The notes under the pieces were generated by a model, which was given only the letters and a program-made list of their open reading frames with translations, ran no database searches and was not told the DNA's origin. Below, in pieces: positions 24,960 through 33,821 of a stretch of 37,024 nucleotides of DNA. This DNA is from Nitrospirales bacterium. GTDB taxonomy: Bacteria > Nitrospirota > Nitrospiria > Nitrospirales > UBA8639. How positions within the stretch are numbered: the stretch's first letter is position 1; every line of letters starts with the position of its first letter. A program made the translations under genes and the position numbers. The DNA lies in NCBI GenBank assembly GCA_021604365.1, contig BQIZ01000014.1:1-37024 (forward strand), given 5' to 3'.

Positions 24960-25190
24960 ATGACGTGTGTACGATGTAATGGGCTGATGGTGGTTGATGA
25001 TTGTCTGGACATTAAGGGAGCGATGGGGGAACTATGGATTAAAGCGTATCGATGTATTATGTGCGGGAATCTGATGGACCCCGTCATTAATCATCATCGC
25101 ACTGATGGTCCCGTTCAGGCCCAAGTTATTCCATTTCGGAAGCGGCTGCGGAGAGCTCCACGGACTCCCGTTGCTCGGTTGACGGCCTGA
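24960..25190 (+). CDS. Small zinc-ribbon protein
   Basis: A 76-residue protein with two CxxC knuckles: C3-V-R-C6 and C32-I-M-C35 (YRCIMCGN), as in a zinc ribbon. An extra Cys15 lies between them. The C-terminal third is basic (FRKRLRRAPRTPVARL) and could bind nucleic acid. A near-perfect ribosome-binding site AAAGGAGGT lies seven bases before the ATG, suggesting high expression. The sigma-54-like promoter suggests control by an enhancer-binding activator. Function is unknown. Confidence 0.75.
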   Translation: MTCVRCNGLMVVDDCLDIKGAMGELWIKAYRCIMCGNLMDPVINHHRTDGPVQAQVIPFRKRLRRAPRTPVARLTA

Positions 25191-25307
25191 AAAGCTTAAA
25201 AGACCCGTTGTGTTCTGGGAAGGACCACGCTCCCAGGGACCGATTGATTCATGGTTCAGATGAGGTTCGAATGCTGCGTTGCGGCGAGGACCTATCAACC
25301 TAATAGA

Positions 25308-25385
25308 TTAATTTCCTGGTTCTCCTGACGTTTCTGAAGCGGGTTCCTTTAGAGGAAAACACTCCTGGTCACACGGCTTTGGCAT
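25308..25385 (-). CDS. Possible 25-residue small protein
   Basis: ATG at 25385 follows GAGGAAAG at good spacing, and the frame encodes 25 residues starting MPKPCDQECF and ending GEPGN. It contains a CDQEC pair. There is no homology evidence, and a frame this short can arise by chance. It is downstream of, and on the same strand as, the broken frame at 25425-25762. Confidence 0.25.
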   Translation of the reverse strand: MPKPCDQECFPLKEPASETSGEPGN

Positions 25386-25424
25386 GGTACTTTCCTCGAC
25401 CTATTGCCTCACTTTCACCTGCGA

Positions 25425-25762
25425 CTATTCCGGCGTGATTGCTTGAGGTTGCCTGACAATTCCTACTTGAATTATTGACTGAGCATGTCCATGGGGATGG
25501 GGAGGAATCTCCACGACGGCATTCAGCCCTGCATCCCCGGTATCCTGCATGAGGATTCCAATCTAGTCTGAAATACCATTTTTATCCTGCTGGATCGAAA
25601 TGGTGGAACATTCCTTCCCCAACCTTGATACACTAAGAGGGTTCCTTTAGTCTCCGAATGATCGGAGCAGGCAAGGGTATATCGTTTTTTTAAGATCTGA
25701 TCTTGGAGTGTTTTTTCAATTTCCTTCCGGTTCCCGACCACATCATCGATGCCATGAATAAA
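25425..25762 (-). pseudogene. Probable frameshifted gene remnant
   Basis: Two protein-like frames follow each other on the minus strand. The first includes VVGNRKEIEKTLQDQILKKR and TLLVYQGWGRNVPPF and stops at 25523. The second, overlapping it, reads GLNAVVEIPPHPHGHAQSII, then QVGIVRQPQAITPE, and stops at 25425. One frameshift near 25540-25560 would join them into about 110 residues. No family is recognised, and chance is not excluded. Confidence 0.35.
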
Positions 25763-25778
25763 AGGATTCTTCTCGTTC

Positions 25779-27599
25779 GTGAACAGTGACCATCTCTTTT
25801 TCCTGGGCCTAATGGGAATCATGTTGGTGTTCTTTATCTGGGAACGATGGCGCTACGACTTGGTCGCCCTCAGTGCATTGCTTCTCTCAACACTTTTGGG
25901 GTTCGTTTCTTCCGAAGAGGCATTTCTAGGATTTGGTCATCCTGCGGTCGTCACCGTGGCGGCTGTGTTGATTATCAGTCGAGGGTTAAGTAATGCCGGA
26001 GCAGTGGAATTTCTCACGCGCTATGTCACCGTTGCCACGTCTTCTTCCCCGTCTATCCATGTGGCTGTTTTATCTTCTCTGGGTGGATTGATTTCAACCG
26101 TCATGAATAATGTCGGTGCCCTGGCATTACTGATGCCAGTGGCTATTCAATCGTCCGTCGAGGCCAAGCGTTCTCCGGCCGTAGTATTAATGCCTCTGGC
26201 TTTTGGAACGATTTTGGGTGGAATGGTTACGCTTATTGGAACGCCTCCCAATATCATCGTGGCCCATTATCGGGCAGAAGTGGCCGGCGAGCCATTTGGA
26301 ATGTTCGATTTTACTCCGGTGGGAGGAGTCATGGCGTTGGTAGGAATTCTCTTTGTGGCACTAGTGGGTTGGCGCTTTATTCCCACTGCTCGACGATCTC
26401 AAAATGCGCCACAGGACCTGTTTTCTATACAGGAATATCTAACAGAAGTCGAAGTGCCGGAAAATTCTAAGGCAATAGGAAAGTCTTTGTCAGAACTGGA
26501 AATGGCCACTGAGGATTCCGACGCATTAATTATTGGATTGGTGCGGGGCGACCAATCTATTCGGGGGGCGACTTGGAGGGAACACATTCAGGTCGGCGAC
26601 ATCCTCGTCCTTGAGGCGGGACCACAAGGCATTAATAAATTTGTGTCCACTTTGGGTTTGAAGTTAACGGGGACCCAGCCAAAGGAAGAAATTCAGGATT
26701 TTAAGCAAGCGCCACCCGTAAAAAGAGATGAAGACATGTTATTGGAGGCCGTGGTGCCTCCGGATCGTTCCTGGTTGGTTGGGCGGCTGGCGGGGTCTCT
26801 CAAGTTGCGAAGCCGGTTCGGGATTAACTTGTTAGGGGCCTCTCGTCAAGGCACACCTTACCGTGGGCGGCTGAGGGAATTTCGGTTTAAAGCGGGGGAT
26901 GTGCTTCTGCTGCAGGGAGAAAAGGAACGGGTTTTGGAAGTGATTGGCCAGCTCGGATGTCTCCCTTTGGCAGAACGGGGACTTCAGTTGGGAAAGCCGG
27001 GACAGGCGTGGCTGGCAGGCGGGCTATTCGCTCTCGCATTGGGCAGCGCCATGTCCGGGTTGGCGTCACTCCCGATTGCCTTAATCTGTTCGGCCCTAGG
27101 AATGGTGCTTCTCAACATTGTTTCTCCGAGGGATGTGTATCAAGCTGTGGATTGGCCGGTCCTGGTATTGTTGGGGGCCATGATTCCTATTGGGCAAGCG
27201 TTGGAACGGAGTGGAGTAACGACCGTGTTAGCTCAATTCTTGGTCAATATGATGGAGGGGTTTCCCCCAATTATGCTCTTAGGCATCATCATGGTGTTAA
27301 CGATGACGTTGTCAGATGTCATGAATAATGCCGCGACGGCGGTCGTGATGGCACCATTGAGCGTGGCGGTGGCACAGAATCTTGGGGTGAATACCGATCC
27401 CTTTCTCATGGCAGTGGCGATTGGAGCCTCTTGTGCCTTTTTGACTCCAATTGGCCATCAAAATAATTTGTTGGTCATGGGGCCAGGGGGGTATCGATTT
27501 GGGGACTACTGGCGTATGGGGTTACCTTTGGAACTCTTAATCCTCCTGGTCTCAATCCCCCTACTGGTCTTTATGTGGCCCTTAACGGGACAAAGTTAA
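25779..27599 (+). CDS. SLC13/DASS-type anion transporter with two RCK_C domains
   Basis: A 606-residue membrane protein. An N-terminal block of hydrophobic helices (residues 1-200) includes MNNVGALALLMP and GTILGGMVTLIGTPPNIIVA. Two soluble TrkA_C-like (RCK_C) domains follow (about 212-300 and 315-400; VGDILVLEAGPQGI and AGDVLLLQGEKERVL mark their ends). The second membrane half includes the symmetric motif SDVMNNAATAVVMAPLSVA and a final SxxFLTPIGHQNN. This is the layout of the SLC13 permease group that moves sulfate, dicarboxylates or similar anions with Na+. The RCK domains may sense a nucleotide or ion. The substrate cannot be read from sequence. It begins with GTG and lies 33 bases before a potassium-channel gene, so the two are probably one operon. 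Confidence 0.88.
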   Translation: MNSDHLFFLGLMGIMLVFFIWERWRYDLVALSALLLSTLLGFVSSEEAFLGFGHPAVVTVAAVLIISRGLSNAGAVEFLTRYVTVATSSSPSIHVAVLSSLGGLISTVMNNVGALALLMPVAIQSSVEAKRSPAVVLMPLAFGTILGGMVTLIGTPPNIIVAHYRAEVAGEPFGMFDFTPVGGVMALVGILFVALVGWRFIPTARRSQNAPQDLFSIQEYLTEVEVPENSKAIGKSLSELEMATEDSDALIIGLVRGDQSIRGATWREHIQVGDILVLEAGPQGINKFVSTLGLKLTGTQPKEEIQDFKQAPPVKRDEDMLLEAVVPPDRSWLVGRLAGSLKLRSRFGINLLGASRQGTPYRGRLREFRFKAGDVLLLQGEKERVLEVIGQLGCLPLAERGLQLGKPGQAWLAGGLFALALGSAMSGLASLPIALICSALGMVLLNIVSPRDVYQAVDWPVLVLLGAMIPIGQALERSGVTTVLAQFLVNMMEGFPPIMLLGIIMVLTMTLSDVMNNAATAVVMAPLSVAVAQNLGVNTDPFLMAVAIGASCAFLTPIGHQNNLLVMGPGGYRFGDYWRMGLPLELLILLVSIPLLVFMWPLTGQS

Positions 27600-27632
27600 T
27601 GCACCTTTGAAGAGGGACGAGAAGAAGACAAC

Positions 27633-28706
27633 ATGGCATTTTTATTCCGCGCTCATGCTTCCCGAAAAGCCTCTAGGCTCTTTTTTCGGCGGGTGGTGTA
27701 CATGCCCACCGACCTTGATCCCTTTCGCACGCTTCTGAGCCGGATTATATTGGTAGCCATGTTATTTTGTTTTTTGACAGGGGTACTCTGGTTGGATCGC
27801 CACGGTCTCAAGGATCAAATTGATGGAGAGATATCTTTTTCAGATGTGGTGTATTTCACGATGGTCACGGTGACGACTGTCGGTTATGGGGACATTGTGC
27901 CGGTTACCACGCGGGCACGCCTGATTGATGCATTCGTCGTCACACCCGTCCGCATCTTTCTTTGGGTCATTTTTTTAGGGACGGCCTATCAACTGGCGTT
28001 CAGACAATTTACTGAGGTATTTCGCATGGCAAAACTCCAACGGTCTCTTGATCAGCATGTCGTCATTTGTGGATTCGGTCATACTGGCTATTCGACCGTC
28101 AAGGAACTGCTCGCCAAGGGGACGAACCCAGATCATATTTTGGTCATAGATCCAGGAGAAGAACGGGTACGCGTCGCTGGAGAATTGGGAGTCGTGGCAC
28201 TCCGAGGGGATGCGACGCAGGAGGGAATCTTAAAGTATGGGGCGTTCCTCAATGAGGCCAAGGCCGTCATTATTGCCGCCGGACGAGATGATACGAATGC
28301 CCTTATCTTGTTAACCGTTCGGAATTTGAATTCACGTTGCCGGGTGATTGTCAGTGCGAAGGAAGAAGAAAATGTCAAACTCTTTCGCCAGGGAGGGGCA
28401 CAGACCATTATTTCGCCGGCGACGTATGGTGGATATATGTTAGCCGCTGCAGTGGATCAACATTTTTTGGTGGATTATTTGGAAGATTTCTTAACGGCAG
28501 GGGGGAAGGTCCATATCGAGGAACGAACGGCCGACCAGCAGGATGTTGGAAAGTCCGCAAGGGATTTGCGGCCAGATTTGCTGCTTCGGGTGTATCGGCA
28601 AGGTACAATACTTTCACACTGGGAGTTTGAAAAGAGCCACACCTTGGAACTGGGGGATGTGATGTTATTATTTAAACCGGTTTCGGAGGATGCAGCATCT
28701 TCTTAA
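27633..28706 (+). CDS. Potassium channel with RCK (TrkA_N/TrkA_C) domain
   Basis: A 357-residue ion channel subunit. Two transmembrane helices (about 36-53 and 97-119) flank a pore loop with selectivity filter TTVGYGD (81-87), the potassium signature. The cytoplasmic part is a TrkA_N Rossmann domain (VVICGFGHTGYS, 143-154; ILVIDP; ALRGDATQEGIL) followed by a TrkA_C domain to residue 350. This is the MthK/Kch-like arrangement, in which tetramers gate on ligand binding to the RCK ring. A purine-rich stretch precedes the ATG. It is the second gene of a likely operon with the RCK-bearing SLC13 transporter, suggesting linked control of ion fluxes. Confidence 0.92.
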   Translation: MAFLFRAHASRKASRLFFRRVVYMPTDLDPFRTLLSRIILVAMLFCFLTGVLWLDRHGLKDQIDGEISFSDVVYFTMVTVTTVGYGDIVPVTTRARLIDAFVVTPVRIFLWVIFLGTAYQLAFRQFTEVFRMAKLQRSLDQHVVICGFGHTGYSTVKELLAKGTNPDHILVIDPGEERVRVAGELGVVALRGDATQEGILKYGAFLNEAKAVIIAAGRDDTNALILLTVRNLNSRCRVIVSAKEEENVKLFRQGGAQTIISPATYGGYMLAAAVDQHFLVDYLEDFLTAGGKVHIEERTADQQDVGKSARDLRPDLLLRVYRQGTILSHWEFEKSHTLELGDVMLLFKPVSEDAASS

Positions 28707-28724
28707 TGGCACTCCATCCCATTT

Positions 28725-29513
28725 TTAAAAGAGGAGGGGGCGGGCATTGGCCACGATTAACAATATGGCGATTACACCTATGAGGATGGCCATACCCCGT
28801 CTCAGATGATGCGCTGGAATAGATCGTGTCACTTGTGAGGCACACAACAACCCGAGAAGACTGCCGAGTAACACCAATCCGGTTAACCCAATATCCAGGT
28901 GGGCCTCCTTGAAATGGCCGATCACTCCCCCAATGGAAATAAGGGCGATAATGAGAAGTGATGTGCCAATAGCTAACCGAATAGGAAATCCCATGAGAAA
29001 CATCAAAGCAGGAACAATGAGAAATCCCCCTCCGACACCAAAAAACCCCGTTAACAGGCCAACCCCCCATCCGAGCGTGAGGGCTTTCAGCGCACAGCGC
29101 CCGGAAAATTCTTTTGCGCATCCGCTCGGGACATCGTTCTGTTCCCCCTCATAATTTTTCCAAAACGTCCACATGCTAATAAACAAAAGCAGGTTGCCAA
29201 ACGAAAAAAGCACCAGGGAGTCTGGAACAAACTGGTGGCCATGAGCACCCACCCAAGCGCCGACCATTCCGGTCAGGCTGAATAAAAGGGCAGAGATAAA
29301 GTGAACCCGCTGCTGTCGGCTCTCATGCCATGCCCCAAAGAGGGCCGAATAGCCAACCACGATAAGTGACATGGCTGTGGCATTTTGAACAGGTACGCCA
29401 ACCACATAGACCAATAAGGGAATGGCCACTAACGACCCGCCCCCTCCAGTGGCCCCTAACAACAGACCGATAAAGCCACCAGAGAGGAGTGCTAACAAAT
29501 AGTGAAAGTCCAT
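28725..29513 (-). CDS. TauE/SafE-family sulfite/anion exporter
   Basis: A 262-residue membrane protein with about eight hydrophobic helices. The two family repeats are visible: GLLLGATGGGGSLVAIPLLV near the N-terminus and GFFGVGGGFLIVPALMFLMG in the second half. TauE/SafE proteins export sulfite, sulfoacetate or related organic anions across the inner membrane. The gene is convergent with the potassium channel (18-base gap). No clear ribosome-binding site precedes the ATG. The specific substrate is unknown; the neighbouring SLC13 permease would fit a sulfur-anion theme, but that is inference. Confidence 0.9.
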   Translation of the reverse strand: MDFHYLLALLSGGFIGLLLGATGGGGSLVAIPLLVYVVGVPVQNATAMSLIVVGYSALFGAWHESRQQRVHFISALLFSLTGMVGAWVGAHGHQFVPDSLVLFSFGNLLLFISMWTFWKNYEGEQNDVPSGCAKEFSGRCALKALTLGWGVGLLTGFFGVGGGFLIVPALMFLMGFPIRLAIGTSLLIIALISIGGVIGHFKEAHLDIGLTGLVLLGSLLGLLCASQVTRSIPAHHLRRGMAILIGVIAILLIVANARPLLF

Positions 29514-30389
29514 GAGAAATTACGATGCTAGAGGAAAGGTGAAAGGGTAGGGCCTGAGACCTCAGAATCGTGCGACATACCTTTAAAAGCCAAACGGAAT
29601 ATGTAAGAGATCATGAACTGCAATGATATTCATAGCCTCCATCCCCAGGAGTAGGCCCACCTCAGGCGCCGAGGTCAAGATGCTCTTTGGTGTTTCTACA
29701 GGCCGTAAGATTCATCAAGATGGTGCGGACAATCCCCCAGATTTTTTCATGGAATCTCCCAGGTATGAACAAATAAAATGTTTGAAGGGGGAGTAAAAGT
29801 TAATTGTATGGGGAGAAAGCGAATGAGACAAGGGTTCGCTCATCGTGGCAATGTGTTCTTCAATTCTTGTTTTTTTGGATTGGTCGAACCATTAGGAAAT
29901 TTTTCCTTCTACTGTTGGCTATAGGATCAGCAATTATGGATAACATCCGATCTTCATTGTCAAAACAAAGTTTTGTCCTATGGGATCACTCGGGAACAGG
30001 TGCCTGGGTGTGTGACGTGAGTGGGAACCGAAGAAATGTTTTTCCCCTGTATCTCCCACGTGTTTATGTCATGTATCCAGCCTAAGCAATAATTGATCAG
30101 GTTACGAATGATATATGGTGGGTTATGGTTGCCTGAAAATGATTAACAGGCCAGCGAGTACCGAGGATGTTGTTCCGGGGGTGAATATGGACTTAAAGAA
30201 AAGGAGAAAGGTCTTTCTTCCAAGGATGGGCTGGTCAGGATCACCACTCAATGAGTGGTACTGAAGACACACCATCTTCCACAGTTCTTTGGAAACAATC
30301 GACAGTTACCAATTGAGGAATGTTCGGTTTTGCCTAAGAGGGATTCAATTGGTGCAAGGAATGAATCTTCCTTGTATGGCATGATCATG
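29514..30389. other. Gene-poor stretch, 0.9 kb
   Basis: No supported gene. It contains the weak remnant at 29583-29771 and a perfect 17-nt dyad (ACCACTCA-A-TGAGTGGT, 30243-30259). A plus-strand frame at 29804-30085 opens with TTG, has no ribosome-binding site and looks like chance. Confidence 0.5.
29583..29771 (-). pseudogene. Possible short gene remnant
   Basis: On the minus strand a protein-like frame (RFHEKIWGIVRTILMNLT) is followed, after one frame change near 29700, by VETPKSILTSAPEVGLLLGM and EAMNIIAVHDLLHIPFGF, then a stop at 29583. Joined, they give about 60 residues. There is no ribosome-binding site and I recognise no family. Confidence 0.25.
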
Positions 30390-32000
30390 TCATATGTTGC
30401 CAGGCTTGGCCTGGGATGAAACCACTTGAGAGACGGGAAGGACAAGATGAAAAATTGTTCCGTGGCCTTCTTCACTTTCAACCGTAATGTGACCATGATG
30501 GAGATCGATGGCATCTTTGACAATTTTGGTCCCGAGCCCTGTTCCTTCCTTTTTGGTGCTAATGGCCTGAACGGTAAATAGACGATCCCGAACTTCAGCG
30601 GGCATGCCTTTTCCCGTATCGGCTACCGTCAATTCTACGGTGTCCGGACGCGGTCCCGGAGATCCGCCGACCGTGACTGATCCTCCACGGGGCACCTCCG
30701 GGATGGCATTATTGATGAGATTGTAAAAGGCATTAAACAGTCGACGTTCATCGGCATCAATAACAGGTAGGGCATCAAGGCCATCGGTCAGAAGGGTAAT
30801 GCCTTTTTCTCCAGCGTAGGTGCGAAGAGTGTCGAGCACTCCATCCACGACGTCTCGTACGCGACAGGGTGTGAAATGTGGAGGACTGGTGACACCTTTC
30901 ACGGCATCCGCGATTTCCCTCACACGGTCCTGAATGCGTTTGGCATTGGTGACGATCATTCTGATTAGATCCAGGCTGTTGGCATAACTAGTCTCTGCCC
31001 CTTTCGCCTTTTCTCGGATTAAGGTGGGGAACTGTTCATCCAATTCATCCTTTAATAAATCTGCACCTGACAACACAGGCATCAACATATTTTTAATATC
31101 GTGGCCGATATCTCCAAGAACTCTGGTCACTTCCGCCAGTTTGGCTTCCTCTAATAACTGAGCAGCCATCCGTTTCTTTTCAGTGATATCCTGAAACGTG
31201 ACCACGGCTCCCGCCAACCCCCCTTGCTCATCCCAGATTGGGGTGCTGGTATATCGGGCAGGGAAGCTCGTCCCATCTTTCTTCCAGAAAATCTCCTCCT
31301 CACCGTGATGAACCAACCCATCTTTATAGGCCTTATAGATGGGACATTCTCTAGCCGGGTAAGGAGAGCCATCAGATTTCGTATGGTGCCAGGTGGTATG
31401 ACTGGGTTGGCCAAATAACTCGCCTGGTTCATAGCCTAATAAGGTGTTGGCAGCAGGATTGACAAAGGTATGGTTTCCCTCGAGATCTAACCCGAAAATG
31501 CCTTCGCCGGCGGCCTGTAAAATCATATCGTTGTGTCGACGAAATTGTTCAAGGGATTTTTCACATTGCCGGCGATAGGTAATATCTTGAAAAACGACAA
31601 CGGCACCAACCAGGACCTCTTCATGGCGAATAGGTGTGCTGGAATATTCGACGGGGAAGCTGGTGCCATTCTTTCGCCAGAACACTTCGTTGTCCCCTCG
31701 ATGGACTTGGCCATCCTTGTATGTCGCATAGTTCGGACATTGTTCCTGCGGGTAGGGAGTGCCATCGGCTTTGGTGTGATGCCAGAGGGAGTGGCTGGGT
31801 TGGCCGATCAGTTCTTGGGGCTCGTAGCCCAACATTTTCGCGGCTGCCTGGTTCACAAAGGTATGCCGGCCCTCCAGATCCAGCCCGAATATGCCTTCAC
31901 CGGCGGCCTGTAAGATGAGGGCGTGGTGTTGTTCAAGATGTTTCAACATTCGGGGAAGGTCGGAATTGTCCTGCTGTACATTTTCTGGTGCTGGTGGCAT
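30390..32000 (-). CDS. PAS-PAS sensor histidine kinase
   Basis: A soluble 536-residue sensor. Two PAS domains (about 26-141 and 157-273) are tandem copies, roughly 70% identical, both carrying ILQAAGEGIFGLDLEG, SH..WHHTK.DG.PYP and a QDIT exit. A HisKA-like helix follows with the phosphoacceptor His300 in DIGHDIKNMLMPV. The ATPase domain has NLINNAIPEV, ADTGKGMP and GTGLGTKIV. All catalytic motifs are present. With no membrane segments it reads an internal signal, possibly redox or haem-linked. AGGAAG lies seven bases before the ATG. It is the last gene of a same-strand series: response regulator, tetrahaem cytochrome, this kinase. Confidence 0.92.
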   Translation of the reverse strand: MPPAPENVQQDNSDLPRMLKHLEQHHALILQAAGEGIFGLDLEGRHTFVNQAAAKMLGYEPQELIGQPSHSLWHHTKADGTPYPQEQCPNYATYKDGQVHRGDNEVFWRKNGTSFPVEYSSTPIRHEEVLVGAVVVFQDITYRRQCEKSLEQFRRHNDMILQAAGEGIFGLDLEGNHTFVNPAANTLLGYEPGELFGQPSHTTWHHTKSDGSPYPARECPIYKAYKDGLVHHGEEEIFWKKDGTSFPARYTSTPIWDEQGGLAGAVVTFQDITEKKRMAAQLLEEAKLAEVTRVLGDIGHDIKNMLMPVLSGADLLKDELDEQFPTLIREKAKGAETSYANSLDLIRMIVTNAKRIQDRVREIADAVKGVTSPPHFTPCRVRDVVDGVLDTLRTYAGEKGITLLTDGLDALPVIDADERRLFNAFYNLINNAIPEVPRGGSVTVGGSPGPRPDTVELTVADTGKGMPAEVRDRLFTVQAISTKKEGTGLGTKIVKDAIDLHHGHITVESEEGHGTIFHLVLPVSQVVSSQAKPGNI

Positions 32001-32022
32001 GGCGCTCTTCCTACTCGTTAGG

Positions 32023-32069
32023 TTCAGGGACTGGAAAAGGTGTCTCCAGTCCCTGAAATGAAATTTCAG
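32023..32069 (-). promoter_or_regulatory. Two mutually exclusive hairpins before the kinase gene
   Basis: A perfect 13-bp stem (TTCAGGGACTGGA 32023-32035 with TCCAGTCCCTGAA 32045-32057) shares bases 32053-32057 with a second perfect 7-bp stem (CTGAAAT 32053-32059 with ATTTCAG 32063-32069). Both cannot form together. They lie between the cytochrome stop and the kinase start, where an attenuator or processing site would sit. No T tract follows. Confidence 0.45.
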
Positions 32070-32101
32070 GTCACCCAGAAGGGGCTGAACCGAATTTCCG
32101 G

Positions 32102-33535
32102 TTATTTGGCCAAGGTCCGGATGTACTGTATCACTTGCCAGATTTGGTTATCTGGCATCCCGGAAAACGCCATCATGCCTGTCCCCGGCGATCCGTTTTT
32201 GATAATCCAATAGAGTTGTCCGTCAGAAATATCTTTCATCGTTTCTCCACACGTAAAGTTTCGAGGATGTGGATTCAACGCCGCGCCCATTGGCCCCTGC
32301 CCATCCCCCTTATTGCCATGACATTGTGTGCAGGCCAAGGGTTGAGCGGTTTCGTGATACAGCTTTTCTCCGGCTTTGATGTGCTCTTGAGAGTCGGGTA
32401 ACGGACTGGTCATATTGCGAAATTTGCCAGGTGCCCGTTTGGTGTTGCGCGGTTGTGGACAGACTCCTGATGGTCCTCCTGATGGTGAAGCCGCGCTGGC
32501 CATATCTGAAGCACCCTTAAATGTGGTCTTTAAATAGGCAATGACATCGGATACGCCTTCTGTCCCGCCAATGGTCAGTCCCCAATAGGGCATCAGGGGA
32601 GATTTCCCAACAGCTTTTCCACCATAGTAAATCACGTTATACAGATAATCGAGAGGAATTTTATCAAAGGGAATATTGGCATGCACCGCCGGTTTGGGTT
32701 CTAAGCCTGAAGCTGCGGGACCATCCCCTTTGCCCTCCGCACCGTGACATTGTGCGCAATATTCTTGATAAATTTTCCCACCGTTCTCGACATTCGGGTG
32801 GTTGAAAGCGGCACTTTTCCATGGCTCATAATAGGGGAAATCCTCATTCCCTCGGGTCGCAATAAACCCCGTGACATATCGCAGTCCCAATGCACTGACA
32901 TCACCGACAAACTCTCCGCTGTGGGGAACAAAGTCGGGGGGATCGGAGTTAAAGCGATAAATCCAATCAGCCTTCAGCCGTTTGCCTGAGTTAAAGAACG
33001 AGGCGCTTTGTGGACCGCCGGTCTTTTTCCCATCCACCATAATCTGATGACAGCCAATGCAGGAATGTTGGGTGAAAATCTCCTCCCCAAATTTCGCTTC
33101 CTGTTTGCTGAAGGTGGACATATCAATGGATCCTGGCTTCACTCGCGGATCCTGAAGGTGTGTCTCAAAATAGTCGGCAAGGCCTTCAGCTTCCTGTTGA
33201 GAGACGGTCGTGTGCTGCTCAGGTTGTTGAGACTGATCCCACCGGTAGCTTTTGGCATAGAGCATCGGTTCTTTTCCTGTCAGCCATTTAATCAGCCAAT
33301 CCCGCTGAAACTTGCTGCCCCCCCACATGAGATCCGGAGCTTTTAAATGAAAGCGGCTCTCACCCTCGCCCTGAAACTTATGACAGGTCGAACATGTGGT
33401 GCTGATCAGGGATTCTGCATCTTTTCCGTCAGCGGCCAACAAGGGACCGGGAAAAAGGAGAAAGAGAAGGACGCCCACCGTGAGTACGAGAGCATGGCCT
33501 TGAGTTGTAAAGTGGACATTCCTCGTATGAGCCAT
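32102..33535 (-). CDS. Tetrahaem periplasmic cytochrome c
   Basis: A 477-residue exported electron carrier. The signal peptide ends at PGPLLAA. Four haem c sites are visible: CSTCH (48-52), CIGCH (159-163), CAQCH (260-264) and CTQCH (402-406). Each belongs to a class-I-like domain, with candidate Met ligands such as PLMPYWG and MMAFSGMPD. Two further cysteines (Cys359, Cys429) are not in haem motifs. The ATG follows GGAGG at good spacing. It may pass electrons in the periplasm; partners are not evident. It is placed between a response-regulator gene and a sensor-kinase gene on the same strand, which suggests regulation by, or feedback to, that pair. Confidence 0.93.
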   Translation of the reverse strand: MAHTRNVHFTTQGHALVLTVGVLLFLLFPGPLLAADGKDAESLISTTCSTCHKFQGEGESRFHLKAPDLMWGGSKFQRDWLIKWLTGKEPMLYAKSYRWDQSQQPEQHTTVSQQEAEGLADYFETHLQDPRVKPGSIDMSTFSKQEAKFGEEIFTQHSCIGCHQIMVDGKKTGGPQSASFFNSGKRLKADWIYRFNSDPPDFVPHSGEFVGDVSALGLRYVTGFIATRGNEDFPYYEPWKSAAFNHPNVENGGKIYQEYCAQCHGAEGKGDGPAASGLEPKPAVHANIPFDKIPLDYLYNVIYYGGKAVGKSPLMPYWGLTIGGTEGVSDVIAYLKTTFKGASDMASAASPSGGPSGVCPQPRNTKRAPGKFRNMTSPLPDSQEHIKAGEKLYHETAQPLACTQCHGNKGDGQGPMGAALNPHPRNFTCGETMKDISDGQLYWIIKNGSPGTGMMAFSGMPDNQIWQVIQYIRTLAK

Positions 33536-33626
33536 TAGAAAACCTCCGTAAAAATTTGGTTAAGAAAGACAATAAATTTTCACCATGTCTTGGATCTCGT
33601 AGTTCAATTTTTTTTAGAGCATTCTA

Positions 33627-33668
33627 TGGGGTAAATTTCCCCACCCATCTCTTACCCCACTTGGGGTA
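33627..33668 (-). promoter_or_regulatory. Two dyads upstream of the cytochrome gene
   Basis: TACCCCA-CT-TGGGGTA (33653-33668) is a perfect 16-nt palindrome. TGGGG-TAAATTT-CCCCA (33627-33642) repeats the TGGGGTA half-site. They lie 92-133 bases upstream of the cytochrome start and look like paired operator sites. The regulator is unknown. Confidence 0.45.
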
Positions 33669-33821
33669 TTTTGACACAAAAAGTCCATCCTCATCTCTTT
33701 CCTGATGGATAGAGCAAAATTAACACCAAAATGACAGGCTAAAAGAAGTCCTTGCATTTTTTCCGAATCGAAAGAATTGTATACCTTCTTAAGTAAGGGG
33801 GAGAGGCAGCCGTCCTCCTGT

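Larger units (their letters stand above)
25191..25778. other. Intergenic region with possible remnants
   Basis: Between the zinc-ribbon gene and the SLC13 transporter I see only the low-confidence minus-strand items at 25308-25385 and 25425-25762. No promoter for the transporter stands out. Confidence 0.4.
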
